Source: Allomuricauda ruestringensis DSM 13258
GTDB taxonomy: Bacteria > Bacteroidota > Bacteroidia > Flavobacteriales > Flavobacteriaceae
Assembly (NCBI RefSeq): GCF_000224085.1
Contig: NC_015945.1
Span: 2,968,501-3,032,500, forward strand
Reading direction: 5' to 3'
DNA: 64,000 bases
Shown: in pieces, positions 54,301 through 61,267 of the stretch
Position numbering within the stretch: position 1 is the stretch's first letter
Layout of the letters: every line of letters begins with the position of its first letter
The notes under the pieces: model-generated
What the model was told of the DNA's origin: nothing
The model's input: the letters and a program-made list of their open reading frames with translations, nothing else
Database searches by the model: none
Made by a program: the position numbers and the translations under genes

Positions 54301-54896
54301 CGTCCATATTTGCTCTGGGTGAAATCGCCGAGTTCGAGAACGCACTCTATGGTATTACCTCGGCAGCGGAGCAACAAGCCGATGTGGCCGCAAATTATAT
54401 CATGGGGGACTTAGGGAGCCTATATAGCGGTTCCGTGCTGATGAATATTTTAAAATTCGAGAATCTGGACCTCTGTAGTATTGGTATGGTGAATGCCCCG
54501 AAAAACGACCCCACTTATGAGGAGGTTTTATTGATGGATGTAAGCAAGAGGTTTTACAAAAAATGCATCGTACAGAACGATACCTTGAAAGGAGCCATTT
54601 TAATGGGGGACAAAAACGAGTTTGCAGAATTTAAGCGATTGATTGAGGAAGAAATAGAACTCTCCGAAAAAAGGGAGGAACTGCTGCGGGGTTCATCAAC
54701 CATGGAGCCGCTCAAAGGAGGTTTGGTCTGTTCCTGTAGTCAAGTGGGGGAGGGCAACATTAAGGATGCCATTGTAGGAGGATGCACAGATTTTGCGCTA
54801 CTATGTTCCCAAACAGGAGCCGGATTGGGTTGTGGTAGCTGCAAACCCGAGGTGCAGTCCATATTGAATGGAGTATTGAAATCAACAATGGTATGA
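51363..54896 (+). CDS. nasA: Assimilatory nitrate reductase fused to flavoprotein and BFD domains
   Basis: 1177 residues in three parts. Residues 1-about 700 are a NasA/NarB molybdenum enzyme: [4Fe-4S] ligands in CSYCGVGCGITV plus GMLCSKGKN, MGT-cofactor stretches (GQPNAMGGREVGGMASLLAAHR) and the C-terminal molydopterin domain (NTGRVRDQWHTRTKTGKV). Residues about 706-1060 form an FAD/NAD(P) oxidoreductase like the NirB N-terminus (IIIIGAGAAAYRF, VGGGLLGLELAAALKK). Residues about 1115-1177 are a BFD [2Fe-2S] domain (CSCSQVGEGN..GLGCGSCKP). NasA and its NAD(P)H electron-transfer partner (NasB-like) are thus one chain. It reduces nitrate to nitrite in the cytoplasm. Confidence 0.93.
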   Translation: MQEKQAYNTICSYCGVGCGITVHKDAKGVLSVIGDEDYPVNKGMLCSKGKNLNYVAQDTSDRILYPEMRWSRNHPMQRVTWDIAFKRAAAVFKSIMERHGHDSVGLYVSGQCLTEEYYLANKLTKGFLGTNNIDTNSRLCMSSAVVGYKKTVGNDAVPIAYADIELADCFLIAGANPAWCHPILFRRIEKHKEQNPKVKLIVVDPRKTQTCALADLHLQILPGTDVILFNAMARWLIEKKKIDKSFIQKHTSNFEACKQMAFELSIRKAAEKCGITADEIRKAAKMISDAKGFISMWTMGLNQSVIGVDKNVSLLNLSLLTGQIGKPGSGPFSLTGQPNAMGGREVGGMASLLAAHRDLGNPKHRKEVQQFWGGKEIKGEPGLTATEMFDALESGKMKAIWIICTNPVVSMPNAKKIEKALQNANFVIVQDISHNSETTKYADLVLPAAGWLEKEGTMTNSERRISYLPKVIDAPGEALPDAEILWRFAQEMGYSGFDYNNVSEVYDEYCLMTKGTNIDISGLSHERLKKEGSFQWPVPSPEHNGTPRLFQDQKYFTANGKVHFNAPRNLYNKSEVATAEFPLVLNTGRVRDQWHTRTKTGKVKRLLTHIPAPYLEMNKVDAYLRKLKEGDIAVVKSQRGSVRVKVRINYDIRERVVFLPMHWGKILNNDFSRANNLTNDIVDSISKEPDFKYCAVQVKKYRKPKQKIIIIGAGAAAYRFIQTYRKKNKGDEIHVFSKEAQPFYNRVLLPEYVNEELSWESLQKLKKGELEKLRVSLHSKNGIQTINVKEKFVQDDLGEFHDYDLLVMATGSRAFVPNEVRMDLPGRFTMRERNDADRLKKYLSETKLPPSEQHVVIVGGGLLGLELAAALKKININISIIQRAPRLMERQLDPVSSKLLAEDVSERGIQLFFDNEVSTIFEDEGSQYTLMVNLKTGRTLRCNAIVYAIGTRPNISLAKDAGLETRRGVLVDPYLKTSNPSIFALGEIAEFENALYGITSAAEQQADVAANYIMGDLGSLYSGSVLMNILKFENLDLCSIGMVNAPKNDPTYEEVLLMDVSKRFYKKCIVQNDTLKGAILMGDKNEFAEFKRLIEEEIELSEKREELLRGSSTMEPLKGGLVCSCSQVGEGNIKDAIVGGCTDFALLCSQTGAGLGCGSCKPEVQSILNGVLKSTMV

Positions 54897-54900
54897 GAGC

Positions 54901-56340
54901 ATGAATGACGATCTGTACAGAATATTGATAAGGGGCGGGATTACATCGCCAGGCGAGCTCAAGGATGGTATAGCAATGCTTGAAGCCGCTGGCTTGACCG
55001 AAGTGTATTTTGGTTCTAGACAAGACATGCTTTTTCCTTTGGACGGAATGAACAAAGAGCCTCTGGAGAGCGGAACAAAATATAAAACAGCGATTATAGC
55101 CGACCGCTCATACCAAAATATCGTGTGTTCCTATGTATGTGCAGATATCTTTGAAACCACCTATTGGCTCAAGGGCAGCACCTTCCTCTATATTCTGGAA
55201 CAGTTTGATTACCTGCCTAGATTAAAAATAAATATAACTGATCCAAAACAACGATTGGTGCCCATTTTTAGTGGAAATCTTAATTTTGTTGCGTCTGAGG
55301 AGGAAGATTATTGGTATTTGAACATACTCTTACCTCATTGGAAACATAGCGCTTATTATCCCGTACTGATCTACAGTTGGGATATGGTTGCAGTTTGTAA
55401 GGCCATAGAGGAAGTGTATCATGCCATGGACAATGTGGACCAACTTTTTGCAATACTGAATCAAAAATTACAAACCGACAACAACAAGACAATAAAAAAA
55501 GAACTCCAGATTCCCTTTGTGACCTTTCCGTATTATGAAGGAATGAACCGGATGGGGCTGGATCAATATTGGTTGGGGCTATATTGGCGTAATAATCGCT
55601 ATGATCTTCAATTTTTAAAGGAGTTTTGCAGGTTTTGTCTGGATAATAGTATTGGGAAAATATGCATCACTCCATGGAAGTCTTTCATCGTGAAGGGAAT
55701 TTCCACGGAAAGTAGGCCCGAATTGGAAAGGTTCCTTGGACAAAGAGGCATCAATGTTCGACATTCGCAATTGGAAATGAACTGGCATTTACCAGTGGAT
55801 GACAAAGAGGCACTTGAACTAAAGCAATATTTGGTACATAATTTTGATCAAAACGATATTAGTACCTACGGACTTACCTTTGGTATAAGTAAAGATGTGG
55901 GCAAACAATCCCATTTTTCATCCATAGTCATTGAAAAAAATCCTTCGACCCAGATAGGCTTGGATTATAAAGTAAGACCAACCTATAATGTTTGTTACTT
56001 TAAAGATTTTGACCCTAACACTAGAGACTATTTGATTTATGCCCAAGATGTGGATAAAAAGGAATTGGCCAATCTTTTAATTGAATTGAGCAGGGCATAC
56101 TTTAAGCAACTCGGTCAAGAGAAGACCACACCAAGAAAAAAGACTGTTATCGAAAAACAAAAGCAAATCATGGTGCATCAATGTGAAAATTGCTTGACTG
56201 TTTACGATGATAAGATTGGAGACCCCAAATCCAATATAGCACCCAATACCCGATTTGATGACTTGCCGGAAGATTACAATTGTCCTGTTTGCAGCGCAGG
56301 AAAATCCTTTTTCAAACCTGTTAAGATGATATTTGGTTAA
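54901..56340 (+). CDS. Sulfite/nitrite reductase-like protein fused to rubredoxin
   Basis: 479 residues, cytoplasmic. Residues about 425-479 are a rubredoxin with both knuckles intact (CENC in HQCENCLTVYDD and CPVC in DYNCPVCSAG). The preceding about 420 residues have the two-fold ferredoxin-like character of sulfite/nitrite reductases: IRGGITSPGELKDGIAML near the start and IGKICITPWKSFIVKGIS in the middle, the latter like the CobG/SIR motif. The siroheme/[4Fe-4S] ligand set C-x5-C..C-x3-C is not seen, so it probably does not bind siroheme. It begins 4 bp after the nitrate reductase gene, which suggests an electron-transfer role for that enzyme (inference). Confidence 0.75.
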   Translation: MNDDLYRILIRGGITSPGELKDGIAMLEAAGLTEVYFGSRQDMLFPLDGMNKEPLESGTKYKTAIIADRSYQNIVCSYVCADIFETTYWLKGSTFLYILEQFDYLPRLKINITDPKQRLVPIFSGNLNFVASEEEDYWYLNILLPHWKHSAYYPVLIYSWDMVAVCKAIEEVYHAMDNVDQLFAILNQKLQTDNNKTIKKELQIPFVTFPYYEGMNRMGLDQYWLGLYWRNNRYDLQFLKEFCRFCLDNSIGKICITPWKSFIVKGISTESRPELERFLGQRGINVRHSQLEMNWHLPVDDKEALELKQYLVHNFDQNDISTYGLTFGISKDVGKQSHFSSIVIEKNPSTQIGLDYKVRPTYNVCYFKDFDPNTRDYLIYAQDVDKKELANLLIELSRAYFKQLGQEKTTPRKKTVIEKQKQIMVHQCENCLTVYDDKIGDPKSNIAPNTRFDDLPEDYNCPVCSAGKSFFKPVKMIFG

Positions 56341-56431
56341 GGAATTTGTTTTAAAAAGAGATGCTTCGGTATTCTAGTGCTCGCTAGTCGGTTTATTTGC
56401 AATGCCAATTAGTTGTTCGGATGAGCCTTTT

Positions 56432-56617
56432 TTAGAAGTTTAGCTTGCTTTGTGGCTCCATCATATCTCCACTTAGTTTTTTATCCAGATTGCGGGCATA
56501 GATTTGGGTGGTGGCCAATTTGGTGTGCCCCAGCATTTTTGAAACGGTTTCGATGGGAACACCATTGGATAGGGTAACGGTAGTAACGAAGGTATGAGGT
56601 GTCATAAGGAAGGTCAA
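56432..56617 (-). pseudogene. Integrase C-terminal fragment, decayed
   Basis: 61 residues from TTG 56617 (preceded in frame by TAG), corresponding to the last part of a tyrosine recombinase: VTLSNGVPIETVSKMLGH, then TTQIYARNLDKKL with the nucleophile Tyr. The HxxR box is ruined: where the intact relative at 15254-15793 has HIARHTF this reads LMTPHTF (His to Leu, Arg to Pro). Only about 70 percent similar in DNA to that relative by eye, so the two are old and separate. Marks the right edge of the nitrate island. Confidence 0.75.
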
Positions 56618-57190
56618 GTTTTTCCCCTACGATACCTGCAATCTACTTGAAATATAAATTCGTTTTTCATTGGTGATTTGTAGTAATAAAGTTCCTGGGT
56701 AAATCTTAGGAACTTCATCATATTTTATTAAACCTGCTTTACAAGGTGAATCGAAACGGTAAAAAGATGCCCATTCGGTTGCCCTTTATGAAAAACAACA
56801 ACGTAACTTTTTGATTATAAGAATTTTTGTAAAAATATTTTTGGTTCAGTCATTATAGGGGTACGGAACGTGTTGTGTTTGTACTGCCCAAGTTTGTTCT
56901 TGGCTATAGGGAGCAACAGCAAATCAACCTTGGTGAGTTACATGCCAATAAACACAGACAATAACACATCTTTATCCAGTGTACAAAAAAGTATAAGGGT
57001 TAGCCTGTTTGATTCCTACGCCTCAATTGAATGGTATTTGGAATGCAAACTATTTTCAAAATAAGGTTTTAAAGTTGCTTAGCATTGGATGGCAACCACC
57101 AAACCTTCCTCGGAACTCCAAGAAATTAATCGAAACTTTCTACTTTTTAGGAAATAAGTGTAGAAAAAATAAAAAAATGGGAAGGTTTAA
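56618..57190. other. Degenerate non-coding stretch
   Basis: About 570 bp in which I find no gene. Short frames (56870-57064, 57009-57227 plus) show no recognisable domain. It joins two pseudogene fragments and looks like eroded mobile or receptor DNA. Confidence 0.4.
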
Positions 57191-57634
57191 AGATTTTTTA
57201 AGGAAGTCTTTAAAGATACCGATTTGACCTTCGAAATTATTGCAAGGCAAATTGTTATTAAGAAAAGAAACAATACTACCCTTAAGAATTCGGTTCCACA
57301 ACAAAAGGTTGAAAGTAGAAAACCTCAAACCAATCTTAAAGGTCTTGTGTTGGACGAATCCGGCATTCCCCTTGCCGGTGCCAGTGTTATCGCAAAGGGA
57401 ACGAGTGTAGGAACTACCACGGATTTTGACGGTAACTTTGAGATTACCATGCCCATAGGGACCACCATCATTCAAGTGTCCAATACTTTTTGGGTGCAGC
57501 TCTTTTCCCACAATGCCCACCTGCAAGACAGGGCAGGAAAAACCCCCACATTTTTACTAACTTTATTGTTTAACCAAAAAACCTTGTTGCTTCTCAACGA
57601 TACGAGAACCGTTCCCTGCAAGCTGAAAAACTAG
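57191..57634 (+). pseudogene. SusC-family receptor remnant (STN + regulatory domain)
   Basis: After an in-frame stop at 57188 the frame reads KEVFKDTDLTFEIIARQIVI, the end of an STN domain, then a CarboxypepD regulatory sandwich (LKGLVLDESGIPLAGASVIAKG..TTTDFDGNFEI). Homology ends abruptly after TTIIQVS and the last about 45 residues are unrelated. The signal peptide, plug and the whole barrel are missing. It is not a copy of the receptor at 28730, as the sequences differ clearly. Leftover of a lost SusCD locus. Confidence 0.75.
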
Positions 57635-57708
57635 GCACACAATTAAGCGAATCGAATCACGAGCCCAAAAAACATAAAAGGCGAGAGTAAACAGCACATT
57701 TGGTTTGA

Positions 57709-57746
57709 GCCGACTTACCTGCCGACTCTTAGGCACGTATGCCGAC
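57709..57746. repeat. Three GCCGAC repeats before the AraC gene
   Basis: GCCGACT at 57709-57715 and 57721-57727, and GCCGACC at 57741-57747: direct copies at 12- and 20-bp steps, ending 43 bp before ATG 57790. GC-rich in an AT-rich setting. Could be regulator half-sites. Confidence 0.35.
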
Positions 57747-57789
57747 CGCTGAAAAAATAAAAGAGCTGTTTTTAGCCAAAACCTAAAAA

Positions 57790-58641
57790 ATGTTCAGAAA
57801 GTTTGAACCACATCCAATGTTAAAAGATTTCATCCTGTTTTATTTTGAACTGGACTGGGAAAAGGTAGCCTCGGATGACGTCATCAACTACTTGAGCATA
57901 CCAACTGGATGCAGTTTTATGGGCTTTCAAAAAAAGGGAAGGATGAAGGTGAAAATAGATGACTTTGTTTACGACACCGAAACTTATTATGTGAACGCCC
58001 AAACGACCATTCCTTATCAAATGAGTTCGCCCGACACTCATTTAAACGTGCTTGTTGCCTGCCTGAAACCAACGGCTTTATATCATTTGTTTCAAACCGA
58101 TATATCGAAAATAGTAAATACAGGGGCAAACCCTAAACACTTGTTCAATGACGAGCTTGATCATTTTTCAATTGCATTTGATAAAGAAAACACCATAGAA
58201 AGGCGTATTGATTTGTTGAATGGCATTTTTAAAAAACAGCTCCAGATTGCAAAACCGGCTTTCAACTTTATAGACACAGCAATTGACTTTATCATGAAAA
58301 AAGAGGGGAAATTGAGTGTTGATGACCTTATTCTTACGCTTAATGTGAGCAAACGGTATTTTCAGAGAAAATTTAAGGAAATGGTAGGCATATCGCCTTT
58401 GCTGTACATAAAAATTATCCGTTACAATTTTATCTTTTCATCTTTTAAAGAGAAGGATGCCCACTACAATTCATCTTCAGCATTGCTCTATTTTTATGAC
58501 AGTGCCCATTACTCCAAAAGTTTTAAGAAGTATTTGGGGATGCCTCCATCTGAATTTGATACCACCCAATATCCGTTTGTACAGTTAACTACTATAGAGA
58601 AAGCTGTTTGGACAAATGCTTTCCAGGCTCTTTCTACATAG
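57790..58641 (+). CDS. AraC-family transcriptional regulator (DUF6597-type N-terminus)
   Basis: 283 residues. The N-terminal half (about 1-120, FEPHPMLKDFILFYFELDW..YLSIPTGCSFMGF and VLVACLKPTALYHLFQTD) is the sensing domain common to many Bacteroidota AraC proteins. The C-terminal HTH pair (LSVDDLILTLNVSKRYFQRKFKEMVGISPLLYIKIIRYNFIF and FYDSAHYSKSFKKYLGMPPSEF) is intact. Same strand and about 200 bp before the six-gene secreted-protein operon, which it may regulate. Confidence 0.88.
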   Translation: MFRKFEPHPMLKDFILFYFELDWEKVASDDVINYLSIPTGCSFMGFQKKGRMKVKIDDFVYDTETYYVNAQTTIPYQMSSPDTHLNVLVACLKPTALYHLFQTDISKIVNTGANPKHLFNDELDHFSIAFDKENTIERRIDLLNGIFKKQLQIAKPAFNFIDTAIDFIMKKEGKLSVDDLILTLNVSKRYFQRKFKEMVGISPLLYIKIIRYNFIFSSFKEKDAHYNSSSALLYFYDSAHYSKSFKKYLGMPPSEFDTTQYPFVQLTTIEKAVWTNAFQALST

Positions 58642-58844
58642 TCCCTTTACATCTTAAACTTTCTTTTTCTGCAAAATTTCCGATTCCATCTTTTCAAAAG
58701 CAATGGCTTGTTTTTTCCTTTTCAAAAAATAAAAAGCCGCTTTTTTACAAAGGGCTGTTATAAAAAAACCTCATTTTAAGCAGTTAAATGTTCCTACACA
58801 AATTTTTTCCATTAAAGGACATAACCCATAGAAAAACAAAAACG

Positions 58845-59288
58845 ATGGAAACACTTAAAACATTTTTTGCCCTGATTTTGTTGCCAACACTGGTTTTAAC
58901 CGCTTGTAACAATGACGACGACACCCCAACACCCGAACCCACGGTACAAGAACTAGTTACCGAAACCGGAAAGTGGTACCTGGATTATCTCGAAAATGAA
59001 ATCATGGATGATTGTTATAAAACAACCTACTATGAGTTTGACGGTAATACAGTCACAGAAGTGTGGTATTATACCGATGACAGCAGTGGCGATTGCCTGG
59101 CCGGATTTACCGAGACCAACAACATCGAATGGTTAAGCGACACAAAATTTAAAGTGCTCGACGACAACTATCCCTACGAGATTACTATCAAATCGATAAC
59201 CGAAACCGAAATGATGGTGGATTATTATTCTATAGTCAACGAGGAAACAAAAGAGATGGTTTTGGACAAAAACCCTGGCGAGGGATAA
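58845..59288 (+). CDS. Lipocalin-like lipoprotein
   Basis: 147 residues from ATG 58845 (METLKTFFALILLPTLVLTAC); the upstream in-frame ATG at 58788 adds residues that spoil the signal. Lipobox VLTAC, then an acidic Asp/Pro-rich spacer (NNDDDTPTPEPT) and a lipocalin-like body (TGKWYLDYLENEIMDDCYKTTYYEFDGNTVTEVWYY). Two cysteines flank the first strands (DDC, GDC) and may form a disulfide. First gene of the operon; exported and lipid-anchored. Ligand unknown. Confidence 0.75.
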   Translation: METLKTFFALILLPTLVLTACNNDDDTPTPEPTVQELVTETGKWYLDYLENEIMDDCYKTTYYEFDGNTVTEVWYYTDDSSGDCLAGFTETNNIEWLSDTKFKVLDDNYPYEITIKSITETEMMVDYYSIVNEETKEMVLDKNPGEG

Positions 59289-59318
59289 ACCTGTTTCAAC
59301 AATAAAAAATGTAACAAT

Positions 59319-59897
59319 ATGAAACGAAAAGCATTATTTTTTGTACTACTGGGCCTGGCCTTTTTAATGCCCGTGCAACAAACCGAAGCCCAATTCCTGA
59401 AGAAACTGGGTAAAAAAGCAAGAAAGGCTGCTGAGCGGGGTGTTGAAAATACTGTAGAGCGCAAGACCGAGCAAAAGGCAGAAGAAAAAACCGACGAGGC
59501 CATCGAAAGTGTTTTTGGCGTTCCCAAAAAAGTAATGGACAAAGATAAGACCACTACGGAAGCCAACAATTTTGAAGGCACTTGGTATTATGAATCACTC
59601 GAAGGGGTGCCCGGCTATGAAAACCTGAACGACTGTGGTAAAAAATCGAACATTACCTACACAGGCAATAGCTATCGCACCCAATTTTATGATAATGACT
59701 GCAACCTGCTTACCGACAGTGTAGGTACCTACGAACTGGAAGGCAATGTTATGACGGTAAAAGCCGAGGCACAAGACGAGGTAAGCACCACCAAAATAAC
59801 CACCACCCAAACCATTTTGGAACATACCAATACTATGCTTGTTATCGAAGATGCTATGACGGGCGCAGTGGTAACCTTGGTGCGTAAGGAGGAATAA
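59319..59897 (+). CDS. Secreted lipocalin-like protein with charged helical segment
   Basis: 192 residues. Signal peptide ending TEAQ, then a basic/acidic helical stretch (LKKLGKKARKAAERGVENTVERKTEQKAEEK, about 25-65) that may be an amphipathic or coiled-coil anchor, then a lipocalin-like domain (about 85-192, FEGTWYYESLEGVPGYENLNDCGKKSNITYTGNSYRTQFYDNDCNLL) with a Cys pair. Thirty bp after the lipoprotein gene. Its domain resembles that of the previous gene, suggesting duplication. Confidence 0.7.
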   Translation: MKRKALFFVLLGLAFLMPVQQTEAQFLKKLGKKARKAAERGVENTVERKTEQKAEEKTDEAIESVFGVPKKVMDKDKTTTEANNFEGTWYYESLEGVPGYENLNDCGKKSNITYTGNSYRTQFYDNDCNLLTDSVGTYELEGNVMTVKAEAQDEVSTTKITTTQTILEHTNTMLVIEDAMTGAVVTLVRKEE

Positions 59898-59914
59898 CAA
59901 AAAAAACAACAATT

Positions 59915-60613
59915 ATGAAAACGCAACAAATTTTAATCGTTCTCGCCTTGCTCATATCATTTTCAAGTGTGGCACAAATAAGAATACCCAATAAGAATGT
60001 AAGAATAAAGGAATCTGTTAATACAAAGACTGATTTAAGGGTTAAAACCATTGCAATTCCCAAAAGAATAGACACGAGGGAGTTTGAAAATTTAAAACCC
60101 GCTCAAATAGCAAAACTTCCGGCTGCCAGAATAGACCGTGAGGCAGTATTGGGTCTAAGGATCAATAAATCTTGGGAAATTACACCTTCCCGATTTTCAG
60201 ATAAAGACATGCAGGTTGTTGAATATTTCGGAGAATATCAAAGTAACCAACGCTACATCAGTATATATCCTGAAAATAAATATTACTCACGTTTAGATAA
60301 CAATGCCCCCGGATTTTTACCTACAATGCGGTATTTGGTTTTAAAGTTTAACCCGGAAATGGGCGAAAGGTATCGGATGATCATTAAGTTAAAACCCGGA
60401 GAATACAGAAACAAAAAGGTAATGACAAATGTAACGGGCAGAAGTTTTGATTCATGGTATATAAATCACCAATATCATGAAGTGATGTTTGACTTTGTAG
60501 CATCTGGCAAGGAAATTAAAATAAGCCCCATCATAGCCGGAACTGAAAGCTATTATGTAAAATATGAGCCTCTTGAGATAGAAAAAATCAAGATAGACAA
60601 GGTTGAGGAATAA
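59915..60613 (+). CDS. Secreted protein of unknown function
   Basis: 232 residues; signal peptide MKTQQILIVLALLISFSSVAQ. A basic, low-complexity lead (RIPNKNVRIKESVNTKTDLRVKT) precedes a beta-rich domain of about 130 residues with aromatic strands (QVVEYFGEYQSNQRYISIYPENKYY, MRYLVLKFNPEMGERYRMIIKLKPGEY, VMFDFVASGKEIKISPIIAG). No recognisable family. Third gene of the operon, 17 bp after its predecessor. The beta-sandwich look suggests a binding or structural role. Confidence 0.65.
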   Translation: MKTQQILIVLALLISFSSVAQIRIPNKNVRIKESVNTKTDLRVKTIAIPKRIDTREFENLKPAQIAKLPAARIDREAVLGLRINKSWEITPSRFSDKDMQVVEYFGEYQSNQRYISIYPENKYYSRLDNNAPGFLPTMRYLVLKFNPEMGERYRMIIKLKPGEYRNKKVMTNVTGRSFDSWYINHQYHEVMFDFVASGKEIKISPIIAGTESYYVKYEPLEIEKIKIDKVEE

Positions 60614-60623
60614 CCATTAAATC

Positions 60624-61262
60624 ATGATGATGAAAACCAAGCACATTTCAACCATCGTATTGGTAGTACTGTCTCTAACAAGCTGCGGCAATTCAGAAAA
60701 AAAGGAGAAAACAGATTCAGAAGCCGTGCCTGTCGGTATGCATGAAGCAAAAACCGAAACTGTCAAAGCTTCCGAACAGAACGATATCGACCTCAAGCAA
60801 AGGGGCGATTACACCCAGCTCTATGCCGAAAGTGAAGACTGTAAACTTACCATCTCCCAATTGGCCAAAGCTTTGGGATATAATGATAACCAAGTGGAGG
60901 AACAAAGCAATTACCAAGGCAGCTGTTGGTACAAAGTAACCCATCCCGACAATTTCACGGTCAATTATGGTATAAGTCTGGAAAAATGGGGTGACAAAGC
61001 CATAGTGGAAGATCAAATAAAAAGCGGACTAAAAAATGATTTAATAGATGTTCAAGTTAGTGAATCGGGGGACACCTATTTGAAAAGACACCCTGTACAG
61101 GGTTTTGTGTTGTTGCTTAACAGTAATTATGGAAATCCTATAAAAATCAGCAACAGTTACTTAAATACAAATGGTCATAAACTGACCGAAGCCCAAAAAG
61201 AAGAGCGAAAACAGAACACCTATAAAATTGCTAATTACCTTATTAACGCCTATAAAAACTAA
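60624..61262 (+). CDS. Lipoprotein of unknown function
   Basis: 212 residues. Lipobox LSLTSC anchors the mature protein. After a charged linker comes a compact domain (about 70-185, CKLTISQLAKALGYNDNQVEEQSNYQGSCWYKVTHPDNFTVNYGI) with two cysteines, a pattern reminiscent of small lipoprotein domains that detect or bind a ligand; I cannot name the family. Starts 10 bp after the previous gene and 5 bp before the next. Confidence 0.65.
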   Translation: MMMKTKHISTIVLVVLSLTSCGNSEKKEKTDSEAVPVGMHEAKTETVKASEQNDIDLKQRGDYTQLYAESEDCKLTISQLAKALGYNDNQVEEQSNYQGSCWYKVTHPDNFTVNYGISLEKWGDKAIVEDQIKSGLKNDLIDVQVSESGDTYLKRHPVQGFVLLLNSNYGNPIKISNSYLNTNGHKLTEAQKEERKQNTYKIANYLINAYKN

Positions 61263-61267
61263 CGGAT

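Noticed and set aside
15254..56617. The region between the two integrase remnants as one composite mobile element
   Set aside because: Both remnants are old, differ from each other, lack recognisable attachment repeats, and enclose genes for core-like functions (pruA, proline dehydrogenase, nirB).
57009..57227. 72-residue ORF overlapping the SusC relic
   Set aside because: In the region of overlap the conserved STN residues are in another frame, so this frame is spurious.
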